64,000 nt of DNA from Paenibacillus dendritiformis. Its GTDB lineage: Bacteria > Bacillota > Bacilli > Paenibacillales > Paenibacillaceae. Both the position numbers and the translations under genes were made by a program. The notes under the pieces were generated by a model. It saw only the letters and a list, made by a program, of their open reading frames with translations, was not told where the DNA came from and did not search any database. The stretch's first letter is position 1; each line of letters begins with the position of its first letter. Shown piece by piece: positions 44,938 to 54,055 of the stretch. The stretch is from the NCBI RefSeq assembly GCF_021654795.1, contig NZ_AP025344.1:930001-994000 (forward strand). The letters are read 5' to 3'.

Positions 44938-45807
44938 ATGAGGCGATCCCAGGTGACCGGGATCAATCAATCGTCCATTCTCCGCATCTCAAGCATTTAT
45001 CCTTCTCTGACGAAGTCCGAGAAAAAGGTAGCGGATATCGTACTGAAGGATCCGGAGACGGCGGTATTTTACACGATAACCGATCTGTCCAAGCAGGCGG
45101 AGGTCGGAGACACGTCCGTCATCCGCTTCTGCCGGAAGCTCGGATATTCGGGCTATCAAGAATTCAAGCTGTCGCTCGCGCAGAACCTGGGGACCGTGGA
45201 AGAGCAGATATCGGGCGCCCTCGAGCCAGGGGATGATCTGGAGACCATCGTCAAGAAGCTGAATGCGCTGAATCAGCAGCGGATTCAGAATACGACGGCC
45301 CTTATGGACGGAGCGAGTCTGCAAAAGGCAATCGAGTGGATCGGCGGCGCAGCGAAGCTGTACTTCTTCGGCGTCGGTTCCTCGGGCATTACCGCGATGG
45401 ACGCCAAATACAAATTCATGCGGCTCGGCTTCCAGGTTGTGGCGGAAGCGGATGCCCATATCATCGCCATGAATGCGGCTCTTGCCGGCGAAGGCGATGT
45501 CGTGATTGCCATTTCGGCGTCGGGCAGCACGAAGGATCTTGTCGATTCGGTCGCGATTGCCAAGCAGAAGGGGGCGCGCATCATTTGCCTGACCAGTCAC
45601 GCCCTCTCTCCGGTGACGCGTTACGCGGATGCCGTGCTGCTGACGGTGGCGAAGGAGGGCCCGCTGCAGGGCGGCTCCTTCGCCAGCAAGCTGGCGCAGA
45701 TTCATGTGCTCGATATTTTATCGACGGCGCTCGCGCTGCTGGACAAGGAGCGGAGCTACCGGTTCCTGGAGATGACGGCCAAGTCGGTGCTCGGCAAGCT
45801 GTATTAG
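44938..45807 (+). CDS. RpiR-family transcriptional regulator
   Basis: A 289-residue MurR/RpiR regulator. The N-terminal helix-turn-helix is in LTKSEKKVADIVLKDPETAVFYTITDLSKQAEVGDTSVIRFCRKLGYSGYQEFK (about residues 26-80); the C-terminal SIS domain, which binds a sugar phosphate, has YFFGVGSSGITAMDAKYKFMRLG and VIAISASGSTKDLVDSV. ATG at 44938 is preferred to GTG 44929 since AAGGAAAGAGG precedes it suitably. It likely controls this sugar locus. Confidence 0.92.
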   Translation: MRRSQVTGINQSSILRISSIYPSLTKSEKKVADIVLKDPETAVFYTITDLSKQAEVGDTSVIRFCRKLGYSGYQEFKLSLAQNLGTVEEQISGALEPGDDLETIVKKLNALNQQRIQNTTALMDGASLQKAIEWIGGAAKLYFFGVGSSGITAMDAKYKFMRLGFQVVAEADAHIIAMNAALAGEGDVVIAISASGSTKDLVDSVAIAKQKGARIICLTSHALSPVTRYADAVLLTVAKEGPLQGGSFASKLAQIHVLDILSTALALLDKERSYRFLEMTAKSVLGKLY

Positions 45808-45957
45808 GCGATCCGGTCCGGGGCGGCTTGCTCGCATGCGGTGCCCTTGGCATGATGGACCTGTGCACAACATTGGAGGCGAAGCTCGCCTCTCGCTGCC
45901 GTTCATTTTAGAGGTATGCTCGCCGGGAACTACATTATAATTTGACGGAGGCGCATC

Positions 45958-47304
45958 ATGATGTGGATGGATGAGAAGGAAGGATCGTGGGGATCGCCGG
46001 AAATACGCATCGGCATAATCGGACCGGAAGCGATGATGGGGCTGATGGAACATTGTCTCAAAGGCTTTCCGTCCTTCGACCCGATCATGCGAAGCTGCCG
46101 CCGGGAGGAAGAGGCGCCTGATCTGGCGCGGGAGCTGGCGGAGAAGGTGGATGTGCTGCTGTTCACCGGGCCCGTCTCTTATCAGCTCGCCAAAAATCAG
46201 CAACAATTCGACATTCCCTCGCTGTTCGTGCCGCTTACGGGATCGGGCCTCTATGCCGTCTTGTTCCGCCTGGAGCGCAAGCTGGATGTATCGGCCATCA
46301 CGGTCGATACCCTGAGCCGTCAGATGCTCGTGTCCACCTTCCGCGAGCTGGGCCATATGTGGACCGCCTACGAAGGGGAGCCGCTCCCGTCCTGTGAGGA
46401 GCTGGTCGAATTCCATCGGGGGCATTACGAGGCCGGCCGTTCGTGCTGCGCCATTACGGCGATCCGCAGCGTCGCGCTGCAGTTGGGGCGGGAGGGGATT
46501 CCGTGCGAGTGGATCGTGCCGACGGAGCAGGACATTATCGTGACGCTGGAGCGCGCGCTCCTGTCGACCGAATGGCGAAGGAACAAGGAATTGCAGGTCG
46601 TCGTTGGCCTTATCCAGACCGACGGAATGGAGAGGCTGGCGGAGCGTCATGTGTCCGGGCATGAGATTCAGCGGCTGAAGCAGGATGTTCATCATTTGAT
46701 TCTCGGCTTCGCGAAGCAACTGGACGGGCACGTCATGCAGCAGTCCTCGGGGGAGTATTCCTTCGTGACTACGAGAGGCGTCTTCGAGCGCGAGACCGGC
46801 GGCTATAAACGTATTCCGCTCGCCCGCAATACCCACAAGAGGAACGGGATTCACCTCAGCATCGGCATCGGCTTCGGCCGTTCGGCGGCCGAGGCGGGCG
46901 TGCATGCGCGGCGTTCGCTTCATCTGGCCTGCCAAGGGGGCGGAGGCATGTGCTTCATCGTCCGCGAGGATGAGAGCGTCATCGGTCCGCTGGAGATCAA
47001 CGAGCCGCATGAGCTTGATCTGTCCCTGGTTGACGCGTCATTAGTGAAGCAGGCGGAGGCGGCGGGACTCACTTCGATCTATCTTAGCCGCCTCATCGCT
47101 CATATGACCCGCTTCGGCAAGGTCGATTACTACGCCCAGGAGTTGGCGGCCGTGCTGGGGGTCACGGTCCGCAGCGTCCACCGCTTCCTGCTGGCGCTGA
47201 TGGATGCGGGGCTGGTCGATATTGTCGGAGAAGAGAAGGGGGCTTCCAGGGGGCGGCCGCGCCAGAAATATCGCATCAGCTTTTTGAGCCGCTTGATCCG
47301 GTAA
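45958..47304 (+). CDS. Multidomain regulator: PrpR_N-like sensor, GGDEF-like fold, C-terminal HTH
   Basis: A 448-residue protein. Residues 15-180 resemble a PrpR_N/periplasmic-binding-like sensor (IRIGIIGPEAMMGLMEHCLK, VDVLLFTGPVSYQLAKNQ). Residues about 200-340 look like a degenerate GGDEF/GTP-cyclohydrolase-III fold (HLSIGIGFGRSAAEAGVHARRSLHLA); no GGDEF signature is present. The last 90 residues form a winged helix-turn-helix (DYYAQELAAVLGVTVRSVHRFLLALMDAGLVDIV). No membrane segment. Such three-part regulators occur in bacilli but ligands are unknown. It lies between the RpiR gene and a secreted DUF4855 protein. Confidence 0.6.
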   Translation: MMWMDEKEGSWGSPEIRIGIIGPEAMMGLMEHCLKGFPSFDPIMRSCRREEEAPDLARELAEKVDVLLFTGPVSYQLAKNQQQFDIPSLFVPLTGSGLYAVLFRLERKLDVSAITVDTLSRQMLVSTFRELGHMWTAYEGEPLPSCEELVEFHRGHYEAGRSCCAITAIRSVALQLGREGIPCEWIVPTEQDIIVTLERALLSTEWRRNKELQVVVGLIQTDGMERLAERHVSGHEIQRLKQDVHHLILGFAKQLDGHVMQQSSGEYSFVTTRGVFERETGGYKRIPLARNTHKRNGIHLSIGIGFGRSAAEAGVHARRSLHLACQGGGGMCFIVREDESVIGPLEINEPHELDLSLVDASLVKQAEAAGLTSIYLSRLIAHMTRFGKVDYYAQELAAVLGVTVRSVHRFLLALMDAGLVDIVGEEKGASRGRPRQKYRISFLSRLIR

Positions 47305-47459
47305 GAGGCGGAAATCGGAAGAGAAAGGGGGGGAATTGACGACGAAAGAGACGGCTTGGAGGCGTGGCCGAATTCATGGCAGAAAAGCGGGGCAAAGCGA
47401 CGCGCGGCATCAATGCTTGCCAAAGGCAACGATAACACGAGAAGAAGGGATGGGATTCG

Positions 47460-49175
47460 ATGAAAAGGTGCATGATCGCATGGCTAGCGGCTATCGTTCT
47501 TATCGGCGCGGCCGGGCGGGTTCCTATGGCGCATGCGTATGAAACGGAGCGGGCCGGGGCGGAGGCCGAGGCGCATAAGAAGACACCGGCTCCGGCCGTT
47601 AATCTGGCGTTAGGCAAGAGCTACACGCTGGAGACGCCGTATCCGCCCGACGCGCTGTTCGGCAAGACGGAGTCGTCGCATCCGGACGATACGGGCCGCC
47701 AACTGACGGATGGCCAATTCGGCGGAACCGTATTCTCCGACAGCGCCTTCGTCGGAAGGCTGTGGCAGGGCAGCCGCCTCGTTACGATCGATCTGGAGAC
47801 GCCGTCTACCGTAGAGGAAATTTATATTCATGCGCTGCAGGACAACGCCAACGGCATCTTTTTTCCCTCCAAGGTTCAGTTCGCGCTCTCGAATGACGGC
47901 GTGAAGTGGCAGCATCTGAAGGAGGGAGCAAGCCGGCTGCCGACAACGGAGCCGGGCCCGATCCGGCAGAAAATCGGAATCGACGGCATTGATACGGTTG
48001 CCCGTTATGTGAAGGTGGAGGTGCCTGTCGAGTCGTGGCTGTTCATGGACGAGATTGAAGTGATCGGTTCGCCGGATCAGCGGGGCAAGAAGCTGCATCC
48101 GGACAAGGGGCCGAAGCGGGACAGCGGCTACCCGAAGCAGGGCGCGAAGGAAGCGGGGCGGATGAGCAATCAGGTGCTCCTCTACACGGGAGCATGGCAG
48201 TATGAGCCCGTGGATTGGATCTCTTATACCAAGGAAGATCTGAAGCCGTACGTCACCTATGTGGACCGCAATCAGGCGAGCCGGGACTATATGTTCGACG
48301 GCTTCGTGTTCCTGCCGTACGGCCCGCTGCTGAATGGCGCCAACTTCGCCCCCAATACGGCCAAGCCGACGAACAAAGCGGACTGGGAGGAGCATCTGAA
48401 CCGTCTTTTCCGGGACGATGATGATCTGGGCGCCTTGAATCAGGCGGTCGGGGAGGCGAAGGCCGGATGGAAGGACCGGACTTATACGGCGAAGGTCGTC
48501 CTGACGATCCCGTATCCGCGCGCGGATCAGAGCGACTTCGGGGATGTCGACGGGGACGGCGTCAGCGAGAACATGAACGTGAAGGAAGTTGGCGAGGATC
48601 AGGCGCTTGTCAACCGGCAGAAGGCGGTCAAATGGTATGTGGATGAAGTATACCGCCGTTGGACAGCGGCCGGCTACGAGCATTTGGAGCTTCCCGCCTT
48701 CTATTGGTACAGCGAATTCGTATCCCGGCAGACAACGGTGAATGAGGACGCCCTAATCCGGTGGACCTCGGATTATGTGCACGGCAAAGGGGCGAAGCTC
48801 CAGTGGATTCCCTATTATTTTGCGCGCGGCTGGAGCGATTGGAAGGCGAACGGCTTCGACACGGCTCTCATGCAGCCGAACTATATGTTCCACAACACGA
48901 GTGAAGAGCGGCTGGACGCGATTGCGCAGGCTGCCTACGACCATGGCATGGGCATCGAGATCGAGATGTCGGACGCGGTGCTGACCAATGAAGCGGCGCG
49001 TGAGAAGTACTATGCTTATCTCAATAAAGGGATGGAGCACGGGTATATGAATTCTTTCAAGGCTTTCTATCAGCAGGTCAAAACGCTCAAACAGGCCGCC
49101 GAATCGCAGGATCCGGCCGCGCGGGAGGTCTATGACAAGACCTATCAATATTTGAAAGGAAGCTATGCTCCATAA
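47460..49175 (+). CDS. Secreted discoidin-like/DUF4855 protein
   Basis: A 571-residue exported protein. A signal peptide (residues 1-26, MKRCMIAWLAAIVLIGAAG then AHA) is followed by a discoidin-type (F5/8 C) domain at about 50-200 (NLALGKSYTLETPY, LVTIDLETPSTVEEIYIHAL, VKFALSNDGVKW-like block) and the DUF4855 domain at about 230-560, a TIM-barrel-like fold (VLLYTGAWQYEPVDWI, LPAFYWYSEFVSRQ, LQWIPYYFARGWSDWKANGFD). DUF4855 proteins are found at Gram-positive surfaces and are probably carbohydrate-active. The ATG follows GAAGAAGGGATGG. Confidence 0.86.
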   Translation: MKRCMIAWLAAIVLIGAAGRVPMAHAYETERAGAEAEAHKKTPAPAVNLALGKSYTLETPYPPDALFGKTESSHPDDTGRQLTDGQFGGTVFSDSAFVGRLWQGSRLVTIDLETPSTVEEIYIHALQDNANGIFFPSKVQFALSNDGVKWQHLKEGASRLPTTEPGPIRQKIGIDGIDTVARYVKVEVPVESWLFMDEIEVIGSPDQRGKKLHPDKGPKRDSGYPKQGAKEAGRMSNQVLLYTGAWQYEPVDWISYTKEDLKPYVTYVDRNQASRDYMFDGFVFLPYGPLLNGANFAPNTAKPTNKADWEEHLNRLFRDDDDLGALNQAVGEAKAGWKDRTYTAKVVLTIPYPRADQSDFGDVDGDGVSENMNVKEVGEDQALVNRQKAVKWYVDEVYRRWTAAGYEHLELPAFYWYSEFVSRQTTVNEDALIRWTSDYVHGKGAKLQWIPYYFARGWSDWKANGFDTALMQPNYMFHNTSEERLDAIAQAAYDHGMGIEIEMSDAVLTNEAAREKYYAYLNKGMEHGYMNSFKAFYQQVKTLKQAAESQDPAAREVYDKTYQYLKGSYAP

Positions 49176-49199
49176 GCGCCGTGCCTGCGGCTCCGGATG

Positions 49200-49237
49200 A
49201 AGCCGCCGCCTTCTTCTCCGGGAGAGGGCGGCTTTTT
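49200..49237 (+). terminator. Terminator after the DUF4855 gene
   Basis: AAGCCGCC (49200-49207) pairs with GGCGGCTT (49227-49234) followed by TTTTT. A clear intrinsic terminator. Confidence 0.85.
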
Positions 49238-49894
49238 GCGATTCTCGCTTCCCTATTCTATGAAATCAGGCGGTTGGCCTGAAGCACCTATCTATGACCG
49301 CGCGGCACCGAATGCCATATTTTATATTAAGCGGGACATGGCGATAGAGATCCTGATATATAGCCGCCATGAACTGCCGAAATCAATGCTGCCGCATCCG
49401 ATGAACGAATTCCGGGATATTCCGCTTCCTCCTTCTCGCTGTCCGGACCGATCCGGCGAACATAACCAGCCAGGGAAGGAGATGGGAGTGTCCGGGAGCC
49501 GCTTCACCGGTACAAGCATGGCGCCTGGCGAACCGCAGATCAGGGACCGGCTCCGCGGTCGCCGGGGGCCTTGCGCCCATAAGAACCGGAATGGGCGTCA
49601 CGAAGGTTATTCCGCTCTCCGCTGTCCCGATTTGTCCGCGCGCATCATGCGAAGCACGCGGTTGTTGGCATGCCTGTTCGAAATTAGGGCAGATTGTCCA
49701 GCAAATCTACCTATTACCAAACCGGACATACAAGCATAATTTATAGCATCAGCCGAATACATGACCCCCGCTGATATATATATCGCCTATCATTCCCGCT
49801 ATGCGCTTATCCTATTAGTTCTCTTTATTCTGTTGTAACAGGTCATGTTTGCTTCATTTCCTTCGGCAGAAATAGGAATGGGAAAGGATGAGGG
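49238..49894. other. Gene-free stretch
   Basis: About 650 bases with no supported gene; an open frame of 180 codons here has no ribosome site or recognisable content. A sigma-K-like motif (AC at 49716-49717, 17 bases, CATAATTTA at 49735-49743) lies 150 bases before the His-rich gene. Confidence 0.6.
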
Positions 49895-50593
49895 ATGTTG
49901 ATAATAAGCGGTTATCAGAAAGTAATGAACGCCATTCAGGAGCTTGATCTAGCCGAATTTCAAGTTAAATATGCCTGTGGACAAAAGCTGAAATTCGATT
50001 TGACCAAAAAGTATGACGTCATTAGTCAGGATGTGTTCATGCAATGGCTGAGCAATATCGAATGGGGCCGGGTCGTGAAAGTAAAATGGAAAACGTGCTG
50101 CGGCGAAAAGGGATCGATGTATATGCCGGGATGCAGCGGCAAGTCTCACCGCCATAAGAGCAAGCGGCATCATCATGACGACTGCAAATGCGAGAAATGC
50201 AAGCCAAAGCGGCATCATCATCATCATGACGACTGCAAATGCGAGAAATGCAAGCCAAAGCGGCATCATCATGACGACTGCAAATGCGAGAAATGCAAGC
50301 CAAAGCGGCATCATCATGACGACTGCAAATGCGAGAAATGCAAGCCAAAGCGGCATCATCATGACGACTGCAAATGCGAGAAATGCAAACCAAAGCGGCA
50401 TCATCACGACAAGTGCAAGTGCGAGAAATGCAAGCCGCATCATCCGCACCACCACGACTGCGATCCATGCTGCTGCCATTCCGATCCGTGCTGCTGCAAG
50501 CCCCGGTACGTATGGCGCGACCAGGATCCTTATACGCGCTTCCAGCCGAAGCCGCAAATCCCGTACAAACATTACCCGTCCGGCGGCTGTTAA
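49895..50593 (+). CDS. His/Cys-rich tandem-repeat protein
   Basis: A 232-residue protein. The first 75 residues are an ordinary folded-looking domain with two cysteines near its end. Residues 90-181 consist of six copies of KRHHHDDCKCEKCKP (15 residues; the second has two extra His, the sixth has DK for DD). A Cys/His tail follows (HHPHHHDCDPCCCHSDPCCC) and a proline-rich C-terminus. The repeats are very probably metal-binding. No signal peptide is seen, so it may be a spore-coat or intracellular metal-storage protein. The start follows GATGAGGG. Confidence 0.75.
   Translation: MLIISGYQKVMNAIQELDLAEFQVKYACGQKLKFDLTKKYDVISQDVFMQWLSNIEWGRVVKVKWKTCCGEKGSMYMPGCSGKSHRHKSKRHHHDDCKCEKCKPKRHHHHHDDCKCEKCKPKRHHHDDCKCEKCKPKRHHHDDCKCEKCKPKRHHHDDCKCEKCKPKRHHHDKCKCEKCKPHHPHHHDCDPCCCHSDPCCCKPRYVWRDQDPYTRFQPKPQIPYKHYPSGGC
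50162..50437. repeat. In-gene 45-base tandem repeat (six units)
   Basis: Units start at 50162, 50207 (51 bases with two extra His codons), 50258, 50303, 50348 and 50393. The first five are nearly identical at base level, pointing to recent expansion by slippage or recombination. Confidence 0.95.
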
Positions 50594-50837
50594 GCGGATT
50601 CCTTCGCAGCGGCCAAGAGCCCCCTCCATGGGCCATCCCCTGGTTTGGCGTGATGAGGGAGTCTGACGTGCGCTTCGATTGAAGCGCACTATTTTTCCGA
50701 TCCCTGCCATTCTTCGAAGATTTGGCCTGGCTGTTGCAATCTATCACCGGCACCTCTTCCCTGTCTTTTTTTCCGAAATCCATCTAATTTCAGCCCCGAA
50801 CCGCTATAATGAGAGAGACAACCCTTAGCGACCAAGA

Positions 50838-51728
50838 ATGGAGAACCTGGACTTGAGGACATTTAAAAAAGTATATATCGAGGTTACCAGCATCTGCAAT
50901 CTGGCCTGCAGCTTCTGCCCGCAGACGGAACGGAAACCTCAGTTCATTCAGCTTGACGCGTTCCATCATATTCTTGACGAGATTAAGCCGCATACGCGCC
51001 ATATCTATCTTCATGTCAAAGGCGAGCCGCTGCTCCATCCTCGGATTGATGAACTGCTGGATGCCAGCCATGAGAAAGGATTCAAGGTGAATATCACGAC
51101 CAATGGCACGCTGATCCGGAAGAACCGGCATAAGCTGCTTGGCAAGCCGGCGCTTCGGCAGATGAACTTCTCGCTTCACAGCTTCGACGGGCATGAAGGC
51201 TCTGAGAATCGGGAGGAGTACTTATCCGATATTTTATCGTTCGTGCGGGAAGCGTCCGAGCATCAGGTGATCTTTTCCTTCCGGTTATGGAATCTCAATC
51301 CGGAGCATGCAACAACGGCGCAAAAGCGGCGGAACCGGGAGACCTTGGAGATGCTGGAAAAGGAATTTGAACTGGATTACCGCATTGAAGAAAAGGTCGT
51401 ACCTGGGGGCGGCATCCGAATTGCTGATCGCATTTACTTGAACCAGGATTATGAGTTCCAATGGCCGAGCCTGCAGGCGCCGGAAGATGACGGCAAGGGC
51501 TTCTGCCATGCGCTGCGCAGCCAGGCAGCGGTGCTGGTCGACGGAACGGTCGTCCCGTGCTGTCTGGACGGCGAAGGCATCATTCGCTTGGGCAATGTGT
51601 ACCAGGCGCCGTTTGCCGAGATCGTGGAGGGCGAGCGCGCGAGCCGTCTGTTTGACGGATTTTCGCGAAGAGAAGCTGTTGAGGAATTATGCCGGAAATG
51701 CGGGTACCGGAAAAGATTCGGCACCTAA
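50838..51728 (+). CDS. Radical SAM protein with SPASM-like C-terminus
   Basis: A 296-residue radical SAM enzyme. The [4Fe-4S]-SAM motif is CNLACSFC (Cys20, Cys24, Cys27), followed by HVKGEPLLHPRIDELLD and NITTNGTLI. The C-terminal part has Cys motifs around GTVVPCCLDGEG, LGNVYQ and CRKCGYRKRF, typical of SPASM/Twitch auxiliary clusters. The substrate is unknown; no small precursor peptide was identified beside it. Its ribosome site is weak (AGCGACC...). Confidence 0.87.
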   Translation: MENLDLRTFKKVYIEVTSICNLACSFCPQTERKPQFIQLDAFHHILDEIKPHTRHIYLHVKGEPLLHPRIDELLDASHEKGFKVNITTNGTLIRKNRHKLLGKPALRQMNFSLHSFDGHEGSENREEYLSDILSFVREASEHQVIFSFRLWNLNPEHATTAQKRRNRETLEMLEKEFELDYRIEEKVVPGGGIRIADRIYLNQDYEFQWPSLQAPEDDGKGFCHALRSQAAVLVDGTVVPCCLDGEGIIRLGNVYQAPFAEIVEGERASRLFDGFSRREAVEELCRKCGYRKRFGT

Positions 51729-51751
51729 GTCAACCCATCGGCAACAAAAAC

Positions 51752-51771
51752 AGGACGCCAGACGGCGTCCT
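51752..51771 (-). terminator. Terminator of the crystallin-like gene
   Basis: AGGACGCC/GGCGTCCT with a four-base loop; on the minus strand it is followed by GTTTTTGTT. On the plus strand a weaker CT-rich tail follows, so it may act both ways. Confidence 0.75.
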
Positions 51772-51800
51772 CGTCTCTCTTGATTCCAGGGTAGGCGGAA

Positions 51801-52175
51801 TTATTGCCGAATAATGACGATATCCCGCGGCGGGTTGCCTGTCCGTTGAATGGTATTTATCTCGGCATCGGTCAATCTGCGCCCTACCAGGATGAAGGAA
51901 GAGGTCACATTATTGAAATTAAACCGGCCCAGATTCGCTACATTCTGGCTTCCCCGGAACACGCGAAAAGATCCCTGGAAGTTAATTCGCGAGAATAACA
52001 CCAAGGTCACTTCATTTGTATTGACCACATTGCGCAGCCGGAAACTGGACAGAACATTATTGAACCGGAACGCCCCCAAATCCCGAACCGCTACTCCTCC
52101 GCGGCGGAACACAATCCGTCTTCCTGTAAAGTTAACCCCGCTGAAAAGGGCCAGTCTGACATCTCGATTGGCCAT
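51801..52175 (-). CDS. Beta/gamma-crystallin domain protein
   Basis: A 124-residue protein made of two Greek-key motifs. Each has the pattern LxLFSxxNFxGxxxxFRxG...LGxFxFNNVxSSF; the calcium-binding signature (N/D)(N/D)xx(S/T)S appears as NNVLSS (39-44) and NNVTSS (88-93). A short tail (RRLTDAEINTIQRTG...) follows. No signal peptide. Microbial relatives bind calcium and occur in spores and stress coats. AAGAAGGAGTG precedes the ATG. A sigma-K-like promoter (AC, 17 bases, CATATATTG; 52234-52207) lies upstream. Confidence 0.8.
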   Translation of the reverse strand: MANRDVRLALFSGVNFTGRRIVFRRGGVAVRDLGAFRFNNVLSSFRLRNVVNTNEVTLVLFSRINFQGSFRVFRGSQNVANLGRFNFNNVTSSFILVGRRLTDAEINTIQRTGNPPRDIVIIRQ

Positions 52176-52307
52176 TCTAGAATCACTCCTTCTTGTAAGG
52201 TACTACCAATATATGATGGAGTGATAGAATCGGTTTAGACGATTGCTGCCGGGGGAGCGCCGGTTTTTGCTTGTCCCTGTCAGGCGAACAAAATTCCCGT
52301 TAATGGA

Positions 52308-52316
52308 TGATATAAT
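52308..52316 (+). promoter_or_regulatory. Extended -10 promoter of the TerB/DUF2791/helicase operon
   Basis: TGATATAAT contains TGN directly before a consensus TATAAT (52311-52316), the extended -10 form. No good -35 is seen. Transcription would start near 52323, about 80 bases before the first gene. Confidence 0.6.
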
Positions 52317-52402
52317 AGGTATATTTAATAGTGTTCCGACAGGCGATAGATACGCTCATATGAACCTCTTGGGAATTCATGATGAGAAGTGAGGACAAAA
52401 TC

Positions 52403-54049
52403 ATGATTGATCGTTATCGTGAGATCCATTTTGCAGAGCTGGAGCTGGAGGGCGGCGAGGAGGCCGGAATGGCGATTCCGCCGAGAGCGGACACGGAGAA
52501 GCCGGCTTCCCGGGGGCGAATCGAGGAACAAGAGAAGCCGCTGGACCTGGCGCTCAGCTCTCTGGCAACAACAAAAGAGAAGCGATTCGTTGAACAGGCC
52601 CGCCAATGGGAAGGGCATGTTGAAGCGCCGGCCCCCTTTGTTCCATTCATGTGCTACTGGCCGGAATATAAGGATATGTCGGAAGGGCAGACGCGATGGT
52701 ACTTTTATTGGCGGAATGAAGTTCGGGAAGGTCGGTACCCGCCCACTGGCCTGTCTTATCTTTTTCTGCTCATCTACGAATTGATTAATGGAATCGGTTG
52801 GAAGGAGCCTGTGCAGGGCTACCGGCTGATGAAAGAGATCTGGATCGCTTACCGGGAGGCCTTCCCGAAGCTGGATGCCTACTTGCCCGATTGGCTTGTC
52901 GACTTCGGCCTTGTCCACCGTCTTGATGTCTCGGTCCGCGATGTCGCGGCGATTGCCCCATGCAGCGTGTCCGGAGATGCGCTCGAATGGGAGCTGATGG
53001 ACCGGTTCCGGAGCGAGCCGGCGGATCTCCCGCTTGAAGCGGCGGCCCTGCTGTCGGACTATGATGTCATGCGAAGCAAGTTCTGCGCCAATGGCGGACA
53101 GGCAATGATGAACGCATATTTCCCCAAGGTATTCGCGGCTGTAGATGGATATATAAGCAAAAAATATGGCGCGCGCCTGATTGAGCGGCTTCATCCCGGC
53201 GAACCGGCAAGAAGGGAGCGTTACTTGTTCCGCAGCGCTGTCTACGATTCCACGCTGTACGGAAGCAGCGCGGCAATCGAGTGTGTTCCGATCAGCTCCC
53301 ACGGCCCGCTGCGCGCCTTCGTAACCCAACTTATGCGGTTAACGGAAAATACGCTGCGCGGCTTATGCGGGTACAAGGGCAGACTGCGCGGCATTGCCGT
53401 TGAAGCGGAGATCGCCGCTCTTGTTCACCGGTATTTGGAGCGGGAGGTTGGACAAGCTTCCGCCGCGGAACGGGAACGGGACGAGCCGGCCGTTCGCATA
53501 AATGCGGACAAGCTGGCCCGGCTGCAGGCCGAGTCGGACGAGGTGCGCGATATGCTTGCAGTGACGGAGGAAGTTGGCGAACCGGAAGGCGTGAGCCGGA
53601 TCGCGGGCGGTACGCGAGACGAGCCATCCGAGACGAGGAGATCCGGGCAGCGCGGCGAGCCGGAGGGCGGCCGTTCGGCGGATGTGCCGGATATCCTGTG
53701 CGCCGAACCGGATGAAGTCCAGATGCTGCTGTCCCGGCTGACGAATGAGCAGCTTCAACTGCCTGGCATGAGGGCGATCGGCCTCGCCGGGAATCACGGC
53801 GGCATGGACGACGAATGGATTCAATTCGATCGTTTGCTCGAACCGGTGCATCGTCTGACGCTGCAGGCGATGATGGCGGGAGGGGAGCATCATTCGCTGG
53901 TGAAGCTTGCCGAAGCGCACGGAACGATGGCCGAGCTGCTTTTCGATGAGATCAATGCCGCGTCCATGGATACGATCGGGGACCTGATCATTGACGGGAA
54001 TGAGATTGCGGATGACTATCTTCCTATGATTGAGAAATTGGCGAGGTGA
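52403..54049 (+). CDS. TerB_N/TerB_C domain protein
   Basis: A 548-residue protein with no membrane segment. Residues about 75-290 match TerB_N in pattern: QTRWYFYWRNEVREGRYPPTGLSYLFLLIYELINGIGW, then a helical region. A low-complexity linker (about 390-430) leads to a TerB_C-like end (LSRLTNEQLQLPG...LAEAHGTMAELLFDEINAASMDTIGDLIIDGNEIADDYLPMIEKL). The central tellurite-resistance TerB domain itself is not evident. These end domains are known from tellurite/stress-response operons in which they accompany ATPases and helicases. ATG 52403 is chosen because AAGTGAGGA is eight bases before it; ATG 52379 is an alternative. It heads a three-gene operon. Confidence 0.8.
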   Translation: MIDRYREIHFAELELEGGEEAGMAIPPRADTEKPASRGRIEEQEKPLDLALSSLATTKEKRFVEQARQWEGHVEAPAPFVPFMCYWPEYKDMSEGQTRWYFYWRNEVREGRYPPTGLSYLFLLIYELINGIGWKEPVQGYRLMKEIWIAYREAFPKLDAYLPDWLVDFGLVHRLDVSVRDVAAIAPCSVSGDALEWELMDRFRSEPADLPLEAAALLSDYDVMRSKFCANGGQAMMNAYFPKVFAAVDGYISKKYGARLIERLHPGEPARRERYLFRSAVYDSTLYGSSAAIECVPISSHGPLRAFVTQLMRLTENTLRGLCGYKGRLRGIAVEAEIAALVHRYLEREVGQASAAERERDEPAVRINADKLARLQAESDEVRDMLAVTEEVGEPEGVSRIAGGTRDEPSETRRSGQRGEPEGGRSADVPDILCAEPDEVQMLLSRLTNEQLQLPGMRAIGLAGNHGGMDDEWIQFDRLLEPVHRLTLQAMMAGGEHHSLVKLAEAHGTMAELLFDEINAASMDTIGDLIIDGNEIADDYLPMIEKLAR

Positions 54050-54055
54050 AGAACC

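Noticed and set aside
49197-49739. 180-codon plus-strand frame after the DUF4855 gene
   Set aside because: It begins inside the terminator, has no ribosome site, and its product shows no recognisable pattern.
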